Shown here: piece by piece, positions 25,596 through 32,993 of the stretch | Layout: each line of letters starts with the position of its first letter | How positions within the stretch are numbered: the stretch's first letter is position 1 | Assembly (NCBI RefSeq): GCF_000956405.1 | Contig: NZ_JYIV01000027.1 | Location: 124,001 to 188,000, forward strand | Direction: 5' to 3' | Length of the DNA stretch: 64,000 nucleotides | DNA from: Microbacterium oxydans | GTDB lineage: Bacteria; Actinomycetota; Actinomycetes; Actinomycetales; Microbacteriaceae | Program-made: the position numbers and the translations under genes | Notes under the pieces: generated by a model | Database searches by the model: none | Told to the model about the DNA's origin: nothing | The model's input: the letters and a program-made list of their open reading frames with translations, nothing else

Positions 25596-25680
25596 CCTCG
25601 AGTGTTCGAACCCTCTCGCGTCCTGCCGCCGCAATCAGCCCTCCTACCGCATCCGCGCATTAGCGGCTGCCCTAGACGTC

Positions 25681-26214
25681 TCATTCTTGGGTCTCATCGC
25701 CGCCGCGGATCATAAGGAACGCTCCGGCGATCGCAGCAGCGAAGATCACAATGTCCGCGACATTTCCGATGAACCAGTTCCCGTAGGCGAGGAAGTCCAC
25801 GACGTGTCCGCGGGCGAACCCGGGATCTCGGAAGAGACGGTCGCCTGCGTGTGATGCTGCGGCTCCTCCGAGCGCGCCGATGATGATCGCCCATCCCAGG
25901 CGTTGAACTCGAAACGCGAACACGATCGCTGTAACGGTGGCGGCGACAGCGAGCAGCGCGAACACCCAGGTGAAGTCTTCGCCGAAGGAGAAGGCGGCAC
26001 CAGGGTTGTACGCAAGCTGCAGGCCCAGCAGGTCGCCCGCCAGCGGGATGCGCTCGCGCTCCGTGAGAGTCGCTACCGCCCACACTTTCGTTCCCTGATC
26101 GATCAGGACGACGAACACGGCGATCAGGAGCGCTCCAACCGTGAGTTGCCAGCGCGGCGCCGACGGCACTTTTCGCGCAATAGACGGGCGAGCTTCGGCC
26201 TCGGACGACATCAT
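25681..26214 (-). CDS. lspA: Lipoprotein signal peptidase II
   Basis: 177 residues with four membrane helices. The catalytic Asp pair lies in GHVVDFLAY and FIGNVADIVIFAAA, preceded by AGDRLF, the conserved LspA boxes. The enzyme cleaves signal peptides of diacylglyceryl-modified prolipoproteins in the membrane. This copy overlaps cadD by 4 bp and ends a cadmium-resistance operon, so it is an accessory copy and not the housekeeping gene. An extra lspA inside cadmium islands is known from other Gram-positive bacteria such as Listeria. Confidence 0.92.
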   Translation of the reverse strand: MMSSEAEARPSIARKVPSAPRWQLTVGALLIAVFVVLIDQGTKVWAVATLTERERIPLAGDLLGLQLAYNPGAAFSFGEDFTWVFALLAVAATVTAIVFAFRVQRLGWAIIIGALGGAAASHAGDRLFRDPGFARGHVVDFLAYGNWFIGNVADIVIFAAAIAGAFLMIRGGDETQE

Positions 26215-26819
26215 CCGAGGACCTCAATCAGGCGAACGATGACGCCGGATTCGATCAGTATGAACAGCCCGAGACCGATGAATACGGCCGGTACGAGCCA
26301 GTGCTCGACTCGTTCCAGCCCCTCGGTGACGGCCTTGTTGGTGCCGATCAGCCGTCCGGCAGCGCACCAGACGGCGACGAGGATGAGGAACACGACGATC
26401 ATGACGACGACGTCGCCGGGCGCGCTGGTGCGGAAGATCGGCGTGTAAAGGGAGATGTTGTCGGCCCCGTTGGCGATCGTGATCCCGGCGACGCCCCACA
26501 ACCCGACCGCGGTGATCTTGGCGTCATCATCATCGTCATCACCGTTTCGACGCAAGCCACGTACGAGCGTCCAGATGCCGATGCCGAGCGGGATCAGCCC
26601 GAGGAAGCCCACCCACTCGTCCGGGACGATCGTGAGGCCGAGCGCGGCGATCACGCTGATCACGACGAGGGTGATGAACCCGAAGTACTGGCCTGCGACG
26701 ATCTGCCACGGTCGCGGCTTTCCTCGGCTGGAAGCGAGGAACAGCACGGTGAGCACGACAATGTCATCGATGTTGGTCGCAGCGAACAGGCCGATCGCTG
26801 ATCCGATGGTCGCGAGCAT
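26211..26819 (-). CDS. cadD: Cadmium resistance transporter CadD
   Basis: 202 residues with six predicted helices and a His-free, Asp-rich cytoplasmic loop (GDDDDDDAKI, residues about 93-102). The first helix has FAATNIDDIVVLTVLFLAS, and a related GLWGVAGITIANGADNISLY begins the second half, the repeat typical of CadD. It exports cadmium or related cations. It overlaps the P-type ATPase gene by one base and lspA by four, within one operon controlled by the CmtR-like regulator. Confidence 0.9.
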   Translation of the reverse strand: MLATIGSAIGLFAATNIDDIVVLTVLFLASSRGKPRPWQIVAGQYFGFITLVVISVIAALGLTIVPDEWVGFLGLIPLGIGIWTLVRGLRRNGDDDDDDAKITAVGLWGVAGITIANGADNISLYTPIFRTSAPGDVVVMIVVFLILVAVWCAAGRLIGTNKAVTEGLERVEHWLVPAVFIGLGLFILIESGVIVRLIEVLG

Positions 26820-28729
26820 CAGCTCTTCACTCGCGGAGTGCGGGCGGCGCGCAGGCCGTTGAGAATAACGATGACCTCGGCGACCTCGTGGACCAGGACG
26901 ACCGCCGCGAGCCCGAGGACACCGAAGAGCGCGAGCGGGAGCAGTGCGGTGATGATCAGCAGCGACAGGATGATGTTCTGGTTGATGATCCGTCGTCCCC
27001 GTCGGGCGTGGTCAAACGCGCGCGGGATCAGACGCGGATCGTGACCGGTGAACGCGACGTCGGCGGATTCGATCGCTGCGTCGGAGCCGGTCGCGCCCAT
27101 CGCGATGCCGATGTCTGCGCCGGCGAGAGCCGGGGCATCATTGATTCCGTCACCGATCATCGCGACCGGCCCTACCTTCGACAACTCCGCGATCGCGGTC
27201 GCCTTGTCCTCCGGACGCAACTCGGCTCGCACGTCACTGATCCCGGCCTGCGCACCAAGCGCACGGGCAGTCCGGGCGTTGTCGCCGGTGAGCATCGTCA
27301 CGCCGACGCCCTGGCCGGTGAGCGTTCGGACCACCTCGGGGACTTCTGGGCGCAGCTCGTCACGGACGCCGATCGCGGCGACCGGCGTCCCGTCACGATG
27401 CACGATCACGACGGTCATGCCCTGCTCTTCGAGCTCCGCGACCCGATCCCCGAGCGCGCCGGCGTCCAGCCAGCGGGGGCTTCCCACAGTGATTCTCGAG
27501 TCGTCGACCGTGCCGTCAATGCCGTGACCAGCCCGCTCGGTCACGTCCGCAGCGGCTGTGACACCCGGAGCGGCCGCCGTGATCGCGGCAGCGAGAGGAT
27601 GCGTGCTGTGCTGCTCCAGCGCTGCCGCCCACGCCAGCGCCTGAGCCTCCGACACGCCATCTGCGGTGAGGACAGCGGTAACGATGGGCTCGTTGCGGGT
27701 GAGGGTGCCGGTCTTGTCGAGGGCAACGTGCCGGACGGTGCCGAAGCGCTCGAAGACGGCACCGGACTTGATGATCACGCCGAACTTGCTTGCGGCGCCG
27801 ATCGCGGCGACGACCGTGAGTGGCACCGAGATTGCGAGTGCACACGGAGAAGCCGCGACCAGCACGACAAGCGCGCGGGTGATCCACACCTCTGGATCGC
27901 CCAGCAGCGACCCGATGATCGCGACGAGCGCCGCGAGGATCAGAACACCGGGCACCAGCGGGCGGGCGATCCTGTCCGCGAGACGAGCACGCTCGCCCTT
28001 CTCTGTCTGCGCTTTCTCTACCAGCTCCACGATCGTAGTGAGCGAGTTGTCGGTGCCAGCAGCCGTCGTCTCGACCTCCAGCGCACCGGCACTGTTGATC
28101 GCACCCGCCGACACCGCATCGCCGGGCTCCACCTCTACCGGGATCGATTCGCCGGTGATCGCCGAGGTATCCAGGCTCGAGCGACCAGAACGCACGACCC
28201 CATCGGTCGCGATCCGCTCGCCCGGCCGGACCACCATGACCTGGCCGACCGTCAGCTCTCTCGCCTGCACCTGCACAGTAGTGTCGCCCTGCAGGATCGT
28301 GGCTGTTTCCGGTACGAGCTTGAGCAGTGCGCGCAGGCCGCCGCGGGCACGGTCCATCGCCTTGTCCTCGAGCGCCTCAGCGATCGAGTACAGGAACGCG
28401 AGAGCTGCGGCCTCCTCCACGTAGCCGAGGATGACTGCACCGATGGCGCTGATCGTCATCAGCAGACCGATGCCCAGCTTGCCCTTGAACAGCTTTCGAA
28501 CCGCTCCCGGCGTAAACGTCGAGGCACCCAGCAGCAGACCGACCCAGAACAGCACCAGCGCGGGGATCTCCTGGCCAGACCACTCCAAGATCAGGCCGGC
28601 CAGGAACGCGACCCCGGAGAAAACCGGCACCAGAACTCCGCGGTCTTTCCACCAGGGGCGCTCGGCCTCTTCGATTTCCTCGTCCACCGCGCTGGCAGGC
28701 TCGTGCTCGCAGCCACACGCCGCGCTCAC
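26819..28729 (-). CDS. Heavy-metal P1B-type ATPase (Cd/Zn/Pb type)
   Basis: About 636 residues. A Cys/His-bearing N-terminus (AACGCEHEPAS) replaces a full HMA domain. The pump motifs are all present: TGES in the actuator loop, the transmembrane SPCALAIS motif, the phosphorylation site ALDKTGTLTRNEP, the ATP-binding HP within EQHSTHPLAAAI, and the hinge MIGDGINDAPALAGADIG. It pumps soft divalent cations out at the cost of ATP. GTG 28729 overlaps cmtR by 4 bp and replaces a longer frame from 28783. It forms an operon with cmtR upstream and cadD and lspA downstream. Confidence 0.93.
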   Translation of the reverse strand: MSAACGCEHEPASAVDEEIEEAERPWWKDRGVLVPVFSGVAFLAGLILEWSGQEIPALVLFWVGLLLGASTFTPGAVRKLFKGKLGIGLLMTISAIGAVILGYVEEAAALAFLYSIAEALEDKAMDRARGGLRALLKLVPETATILQGDTTVQVQARELTVGQVMVVRPGERIATDGVVRSGRSSLDTSAITGESIPVEVEPGDAVSAGAINSAGALEVETTAAGTDNSLTTIVELVEKAQTEKGERARLADRIARPLVPGVLILAALVAIIGSLLGDPEVWITRALVVLVAASPCALAISVPLTVVAAIGAASKFGVIIKSGAVFERFGTVRHVALDKTGTLTRNEPIVTAVLTADGVSEAQALAWAAALEQHSTHPLAAAITAAAPGVTAAADVTERAGHGIDGTVDDSRITVGSPRWLDAGALGDRVAELEEQGMTVVIVHRDGTPVAAIGVRDELRPEVPEVVRTLTGQGVGVTMLTGDNARTARALGAQAGISDVRAELRPEDKATAIAELSKVGPVAMIGDGINDAPALAGADIGIAMGATGSDAAIESADVAFTGHDPRLIPRAFDHARRGRRIINQNIILSLLIITALLPLALFGVLGLAAVVLVHEVAEVIVILNGLRAARTPRVKS

Positions 28730-29085
28730 GCGTCCACCCCCGTCGCACAGCAACCGGCCACCGTACACGCTGAGTCCACGCACGGCGCGTGCTCATCCAC
28801 AGCCAGCGTCACATCCACCAGCGCAATGAGGGCAGCAGCGAGGTGCGGATCGGCGATCTCATAGCGAGTCTGGCGGCCTTCTGGTTCCGCGACGACGATT
28901 CCGCAATCGCGCAGGCACGTCAGGTGGTTCGACACGTTCGAACGAGTGAGTACCAGATCGCGCGAGAGGACGGCCGGATAGCTGGGCCCCTGGAGCAGGG
29001 TCATCAGGATCCGGGAGCGCGTCGGATCGGCCATCGCCCGGCCAAGCCGGTTCATTACATCGATACGGGAAGCAATAGTCAGCAC
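28726..29085 (-). CDS. cmtR: CmtR-like ArsR/SmtB cadmium-lead sensor
   Basis: 119 residues, the same size as mycobacterial CmtR. The winged helix includes MADPTRSRILMTLLQGPSYP and DLVLTRSNVSNHLTCLRDCG. The metal ligands of CmtR are present: two Cys in CLRDC within the recognition region and Cys residues in HAPCVDSAC near the end. It represses the cadmium operon and lets go when Cd or Pb binds. The start is taken as GTG 29085 (V-L-T-I). No ribosome site precedes it, but TATAGT lies 9 bases upstream, so the transcript is probably leaderless. Confidence 0.85.
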   Translation of the reverse strand: MLTIASRIDVMNRLGRAMADPTRSRILMTLLQGPSYPAVLSRDLVLTRSNVSNHLTCLRDCGIVVAEPEGRQTRYEIADPHLAAALIALVDVTLAVDEHAPCVDSACTVAGCCATGVDA

Positions 29086-29194
29086 GTACTGAACTATACA
29101 GCCATCGGTGACCAATCGCGATCGTCGAAAGAGGACTCGAGTAAGGCTTCCAGCGTCGTTGGTGGGCCCGGAGTATCCCCACGTCAGAGCGATC

Positions 29195-30595
29195 CTAAGC
29201 AGCAGGCTGTCGCAGCGCAGATGCCGACCGGCGCGTTTCCCGCTCCCACGCCTGGGTTGCGACCTGCACGGCGTCCCACGGTGAGCCGAGCGGGGGCGTG
29301 TACGACAGGTCGAGGTCACTCATCGCCGCGACAGTCATGCCGTGGTGCAGAGCCGTGGCGTAGGTGTCGACGCGCTTGGAGATTTCGGCACCGCGGGTGC
29401 CGACGAGCTGCGCGCCGAGCAGACGGCCGTCGTTGGTGTCTCCGGTGATGCGGATGCTGATGGGCGTGGCGCCCGGGTAGTACCGTTTGTGGTCGTCCGC
29501 GATCGCGGTGTGACTGTGCGGGGCGAAGCTGGCGGCTGTGGCTTCGTGGTCGCGGAGCCCCGTGCGTGCGGCCACGACGTCGAAGACCTTCACGACCTGC
29601 GTGCCGAGGCTCCCTGCAAATCGGGTGTCGCCGCCGATCGCGTTCTCCCCTGCGACGCGCCCTTGCTTATGCGCCGTGGTGCCGAGAGGAAGGTATGTGA
29701 CGCCGAGCAGGCGGTGATGGGTGACCACCCCGTCGCCGGCCGCCCACACGTTCGGCAGGCCGGTGCGCATCTGTTCGTCGACGACGACAGCGCCGCCCGC
29801 TCCCGTGGTTGCGCCGGCTGCGGTGAGGAGGCTGGTGTTGGGTCGCACGCCGACGACGACGAGGACCACGTCAGCGTTGCGGGAGAATGCTTCGCCGTCA
29901 CGGGTGCCGGTGACGGCGATCCGTCCGGCTTCACGGGCGACGGCTTCGACGCGCGTGCCGGTGAGGACGTCGACGCCGTGTCGGGTGAGTTCGTCGTGGA
30001 CGAGGGAGCCGAGTTCGGGATCGAGGGTGGAGAGGACTTCGGGGCCGCGCTGCAGCTGGGTGACCTGGAGGCCCCGCACGGTGAGCGCTTCGGCCATTTC
30101 GAGGCCGACGTAGCCAGCTCCGACGATGATTGCCGTCTCGGGCTGATGTTCGTCGAGGTACTTCTCGAGCGCGAAGGTGTCGCCCATCGAGTGCAGCAGG
30201 TGCACGCCGTCGTCGGGGCCGAGCTGGTCGAGGCCTGCGATGCCGGCGATTGACGGGGATGCTCCGGTGCCGACCATGAGTTCGTCGTACGCGATGGTCG
30301 ATTCGCTGCCGTGCGCGTCGCGGACCGTGAGTCGTCGGCTGTCGACGTCGATACCCGTGGCGAGGGTGTCCAGGCGGAGGTTCATGCCGGTGGCTTCGAG
30401 ATCCGCGTGGGTGCGGTGGGCGAGCGACTGCCAGGGCTGCACCTCGCGGGAGAAGTAGTACGGGATGCCGCAGATCGAGAAGTTCGGATACGCATCGGCT
30501 ACCACGACGGTGACGTCGACGGACGGGTCGAGTTCGCGGGCCCGGAGGGCGGTGGAGATTCCAGCGTCGCTTCCGCCGATCGCTACAAGATGCAT
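29195..30595 (-). CDS. FAD-dependent pyridine nucleotide-disulfide oxidoreductase (CoA-disulfide reductase-like)
   Basis: 466 residues. The N-terminal FAD-binding segment begins HLVAIGGSDAGISTALRARE. A single redox Cys lies in PNFSICGIPYYF, as in CoA-disulfide and NADH-oxidase relatives. The NAD-binding box is AIIVGAGYVGLEMAEAL, and the second FAD box NVWAAGDGVVTHH. The C-terminal dimerisation domain is present. Genes of this kind are often found in actinobacterial arsenic clusters beside an aquaporin gene, where a role in arsenic redox or thiol recovery is suspected. It follows the aquaporin gene by 11 bp. Confidence 0.88.
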   Translation of the reverse strand: MHLVAIGGSDAGISTALRARELDPSVDVTVVVADAYPNFSICGIPYYFSREVQPWQSLAHRTHADLEATGMNLRLDTLATGIDVDSRRLTVRDAHGSESTIAYDELMVGTGASPSIAGIAGLDQLGPDDGVHLLHSMGDTFALEKYLDEHQPETAIIVGAGYVGLEMAEALTVRGLQVTQLQRGPEVLSTLDPELGSLVHDELTRHGVDVLTGTRVEAVAREAGRIAVTGTRDGEAFSRNADVVLVVVGVRPNTSLLTAAGATTGAGGAVVVDEQMRTGLPNVWAAGDGVVTHHRLLGVTYLPLGTTAHKQGRVAGENAIGGDTRFAGSLGTQVVKVFDVVAARTGLRDHEATAASFAPHSHTAIADDHKRYYPGATPISIRITGDTNDGRLLGAQLVGTRGAEISKRVDTYATALHHGMTVAAMSDLDLSYTPPLGSPWDAVQVATQAWERETRRSASALRQPAA

Positions 30596-30606
30596 GAGGG
30601 TGCCTT

Positions 30607-31368
30607 TCAGGGCTGGTTTTCGAGTTGCTGAGGGACCACGACGTCGCCGGCCGTGCGGGAGGCGGTCGGGTAGAGGGCGAGCAGCACAGCGAGGCCGATC
30701 GCAGCCCCGACGAGCTGTGCAGCGATGAACGGCGCGACAGAGGCGGGCGCAATGCCGGCAAAGGTGTCGGTGAACATGCGGGCGATCGTCACCGCGGGAT
30801 TCGCGAACGACGTAGAGCTTGTGAACCAGTACGCGGCGCCGATGTACGCGCCGACCGCGGCCGCCGTGGTCGATCCCTTGCCCGTGCGCGCGAGCGCGAA
30901 GATCAACAGCACTAGGCCCGCCGTGGCGACCACTTCCCCGACCAGGTGTCCACCGGTCGCGCGATCATTCGATGAGAGCGCGGGGGCGGCGTCGAACATC
31001 ACTCCCGCCAAGAACGTTCCGGTGATACCGCCGAGAACTTGTGCGAGCACGTACGGGGCGAGGTCGCGCAGCGGGAGTCCCGTCCGGGCGCGGCGTCCGA
31101 GCAGCCAATCCGCGATCGACACCACGGGGTTGAAGTGCGCGCCAGACACGGGGCCCAGCATGAGGATCAGGACCGTCAGACCGAGCGCGGTGGTCAGGCT
31201 GTTCTCCAACAGTTGGAGGCCGACGTCATCCGGCGAGAGTCGCTGCGCCGCGATGCCGGAACCCACAACGATCGTGACGAGCAGGCCAGTTCCAAGGAAC
31301 TCGGCAGCAGCTCGGCGCAGCAGGTGAGGTCGCGCGGGCTCGGACTGGGAGCGGGTAGCAATGTTCAT
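30607..31368 (-). CDS. Aquaporin/MIP channel of an arsenic operon (AqpS-like)
   Basis: 253 residues with six helices and two half-helix NPx motifs, SGAHFNPVVSIADW and TSFANPAVTIARM, the aquaporin hallmark. The second copy has NPA and the first NPV, a departure seen in arsenite-conducting AqpS-type channels. No ArsB or Acr3 gene is in the window, so downhill efflux of arsenite made by ArsC through this channel is the likely role. It is divergent from the ArsR-ArsC fusion, with a 48-bp gap holding an ArsR-type operator. Confidence 0.88.
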   Translation of the reverse strand: MNIATRSQSEPARPHLLRRAAAEFLGTGLLVTIVVGSGIAAQRLSPDDVGLQLLENSLTTALGLTVLILMLGPVSGAHFNPVVSIADWLLGRRARTGLPLRDLAPYVLAQVLGGITGTFLAGVMFDAAPALSSNDRATGGHLVGEVVATAGLVLLIFALARTGKGSTTAAAVGAYIGAAYWFTSSTSFANPAVTIARMFTDTFAGIAPASVAPFIAAQLVGAAIGLAVLLALYPTASRTAGDVVVPQQLENQP

Positions 31369-31397
31369 GTCGGCTTATCTTGACCCGAGAGGTGTAG

Positions 31398-31413
31398 TTC
31401 AGTCAAGATTGAA
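31398..31413. promoter_or_regulatory. Candidate ArsR operator and divergent promoter
   Basis: TTCAGTCAAGATTGAA is an imperfect inverted repeat of the ArsR type, 3 bases before the arsR start. TTGACC at 31380 could be the -35 of the rightward promoter. The site also lies upstream of the aquaporin gene, so one repressor could control both directions. Confidence 0.55.
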
Positions 31414-31416
31414 ACA

Positions 31417-32091
31417 ATGAACACTGAACGAACTGATCAGGTGGAGGCGCGCGCGGCGAAGCACGCCGCGCTGGGTGACCCATCTCGCCTGCGGATCGTC
31501 GACCGTCTCACGCTGGGCGACCTCTCCCCCACCGAAATCGGGGTGGCGTTGGGTCTTCCCTCCAACCTCGTCACACACCATCTGAATGTGCTGGAGTCCG
31601 TGGGGATGGTCTCACGTTCACGCTCAGAGGCCGACAAACGGCGCAGCTATGTTCACCTGACCGAAACCGCGCTTCGCGGGCTCACTCCCGGCCGAGTGGA
31701 GCGCGCGGATCGCGTCGTGTTCGTCTGTACGGCGAACTCCGCCCGGTCGCAGCTCGCTGCGGCATTGTGGTCTACCCGCAGCAGCATCCCGGCGTCATCG
31801 GGAGGAACGCACCCGGCCGAGCGGATAGATCCGGGCGCGGTTGCCACAGCCGAGCGCCACGCCCTCGCGCTGCCTACGGAATCACCGCGCGCCCTGACTT
31901 CGGTCCTGACCGATTCGGATTTCGTGGTGACGGTGTGCGATAACGCTCACGAAGAAATCGGCGTCACGGGGCACCTGCACTGGTCGATCCCCGACCCCGT
32001 GCGGATCGGCACCGATGACGCCTTCGACACCACTTACGACGAGCTGGAGCGCCGCATCGCGGAACTCGCGCCGCGTCTCGCCGCCAGCTGA
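31417..32091 (+). CDS. ArsR-type repressor fused to a LMW-phosphatase-like arsenate reductase domain
   Basis: 224 residues. Residues 1-80 form an ArsR winged helix: AALGDPSRLRIVDRLTLGDL, LGLPSNLVTHHLNVLES. From about residue 103 a low-molecular-weight phosphatase/ArsC domain follows: VFVCTANSARSQLAAALW with the CX5R loop (C-TANSA-R), and the acid WSIPDPVRIG. The fusion links sensing and arsenate reduction in one chain, a known arrangement in actinobacteria. The ArsR part lacks an obvious CxC metal site in its recognition helix, so its inducer-binding Cys must lie elsewhere. ArsC follows 22 bp downstream. Confidence 0.9.
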   Translation: MNTERTDQVEARAAKHAALGDPSRLRIVDRLTLGDLSPTEIGVALGLPSNLVTHHLNVLESVGMVSRSRSEADKRRSYVHLTETALRGLTPGRVERADRVVFVCTANSARSQLAAALWSTRSSIPASSGGTHPAERIDPGAVATAERHALALPTESPRALTSVLTDSDFVVTVCDNAHEEIGVTGHLHWSIPDPVRIGTDDAFDTTYDELERRIAELAPRLAAS

Positions 32092-32113
32092 AACCCAACC
32101 CGGAAGAAAACCC

Positions 32114-32512
32114 GTGACCGACACCACCCCCACCGTCCTATTCATCTGCCAGCACAACGCCGGCCGCTCACAGCTCGGCGCAGCTCTCGTAGAGCACCTG
32201 GCCGGCGACCGATTCCGCGCCACCTCCGCAGGCCTCGCCCCTGCCGACCAAGTGAACCCCGCCGTGGCCACCACAGTCGCAGAACTCGGAATGGACATCA
32301 CCGCCCGGGCACCTCGCGCCGTCACCATCGACGACCTGGATACTGCCGACATCGTGGTGCTGATGAAACCCGGGCTCACCCTGCCTTCCACCCCCCGCGG
32401 CGAAGTGCTGGAGTGGTCGTTCCCAAACCCGGAGTCCTGGGACGCCGAAGCTGTGCGCCCTCTGCGCCAGGCCGTATCCGAAAAGATCCAGACCACGCTT
32501 CTCAACCGTTGA
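32114..32512 (+). CDS. arsC: Arsenate reductase, LMW-phosphatase type
   Basis: 132 residues from GTG 32114. The phosphate loop reads VLFICQHNAGRSQLGAAL (CX5R). It should reduce arsenate to arsenite with mycothiol or thioredoxin. One departure is that the general-acid motif, usually Asp-Pro, appears as Asn-Pro in LEWSFPNPESW. Whether this lowers activity is unknown; the fused domain upstream retains Asp-Pro. It ends the arsenic block and is followed by a terminator-like hairpin at 32558. Confidence 0.88.
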   Translation: MTDTTPTVLFICQHNAGRSQLGAALVEHLAGDRFRATSAGLAPADQVNPAVATTVAELGMDITARAPRAVTIDDLDTADIVVLMKPGLTLPSTPRGEVLEWSFPNPESWDAEAVRPLRQAVSEKIQTTLLNR

Positions 32513-32557
32513 GCTGACTGGAACGAAGCCCAGAGCCCGACGCTTGTCCACCTCATA

Positions 32558-32578
32558 CGCCGAAACCCTCTTTCGGCG
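32558..32578 (+). terminator. Hairpin after arsC
   Basis: CGCCGAAA and TTTCGGCG pair perfectly with a 5-base loop CCCTC. The downstream string CGGCGCACGTTT is identical to that after the hairpin at 12301-12345, so this is also a repeated module. Confidence 0.55.
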
Positions 32579-32618
32579 CACGTTTCTGGACCTTGTTCAA
32601 CGGGTGCACAAGTCACTG

Positions 32619-32640
32619 GCCGCAGACGATCGATTTCGGT
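32619..32640. repeat. Palindrome, copy 5 (diverged)
   Basis: GCCGCAGACGA and TCGATTTCGGT flank a CGATCG centre. It is a degenerate member of the family, 41 bp left of the transposon end repeats. Confidence 0.45.
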
Positions 32641-32680
32641 GCGGACGGTGGCTTCGCCGTCGATCCCTGCGCGACAGGTT

Positions 32681-32818
32681 TCGTGAGAATCCGCCACCTT
32701 TCATGAGAACAGCGACAACTTTCGTGAGAATGTGACAGGTTTCGTGAGAAACGACAGCCAACTTGTCCGATCTCACGAGAGTTGTCGTGAGATCGGATCG
32801 CGATCCCGCGAGTTTCCG
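32681..32818. repeat. Complex left-end repeat cluster of the Tn7-like element
   Basis: TCGTGAGA (or TCATGAGA) occurs at 32681, 32701, 32722 and 32742, 20-21 bp apart, in the same orientation as the array at the right end; the last copy ends in GACA at 32756. The terminal repeat TGTCCGATCTCACGA then starts at 32764, facing inward. A second terminal-like TCGTGAGATCGGA lies at 32785. It is followed by GATCGCGA (32796) and GCGAGTTTCCG (32808), two strings also found just outside the right end (53287 and 53295). This looks like the right end plus target flank of an older element, joined to the left end of the present one. Confidence 0.7.
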
Positions 32819-32993
32819 GGACAGCTGTAGCCGGCACATGGAGCGACTTGCCTCATGACGCTTATCAAAATTCCGACGACGACAATGATCGACCAAGCTG
32901 ACTTGCTCGAGAGGCGTTGGAGCCAGTCACCTGTGGCAGGGTGGATCGCCGCAGGGCCGCGGGCATGGGCACCCACTGCACCAGGGGCGCGGT

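Noticed and set aside
26888..28864. A 658-residue open frame on the + strand over the P-type ATPase gene
   Set aside because: It is the antisense shadow of the ATPase gene, with a low-complexity, Arg/Asp-rich composition and no protein motif. GC-rich genes often leave such frames open.
32681..32750. CRISPR array from the regular 20-21 bp repeats
   Set aside because: The repeats are 8-10 bp, the period is two helical turns, and the same sites occur at the other transposon end. They are transposase-binding sites. No CRISPR repeat or cas gene is present in the window.
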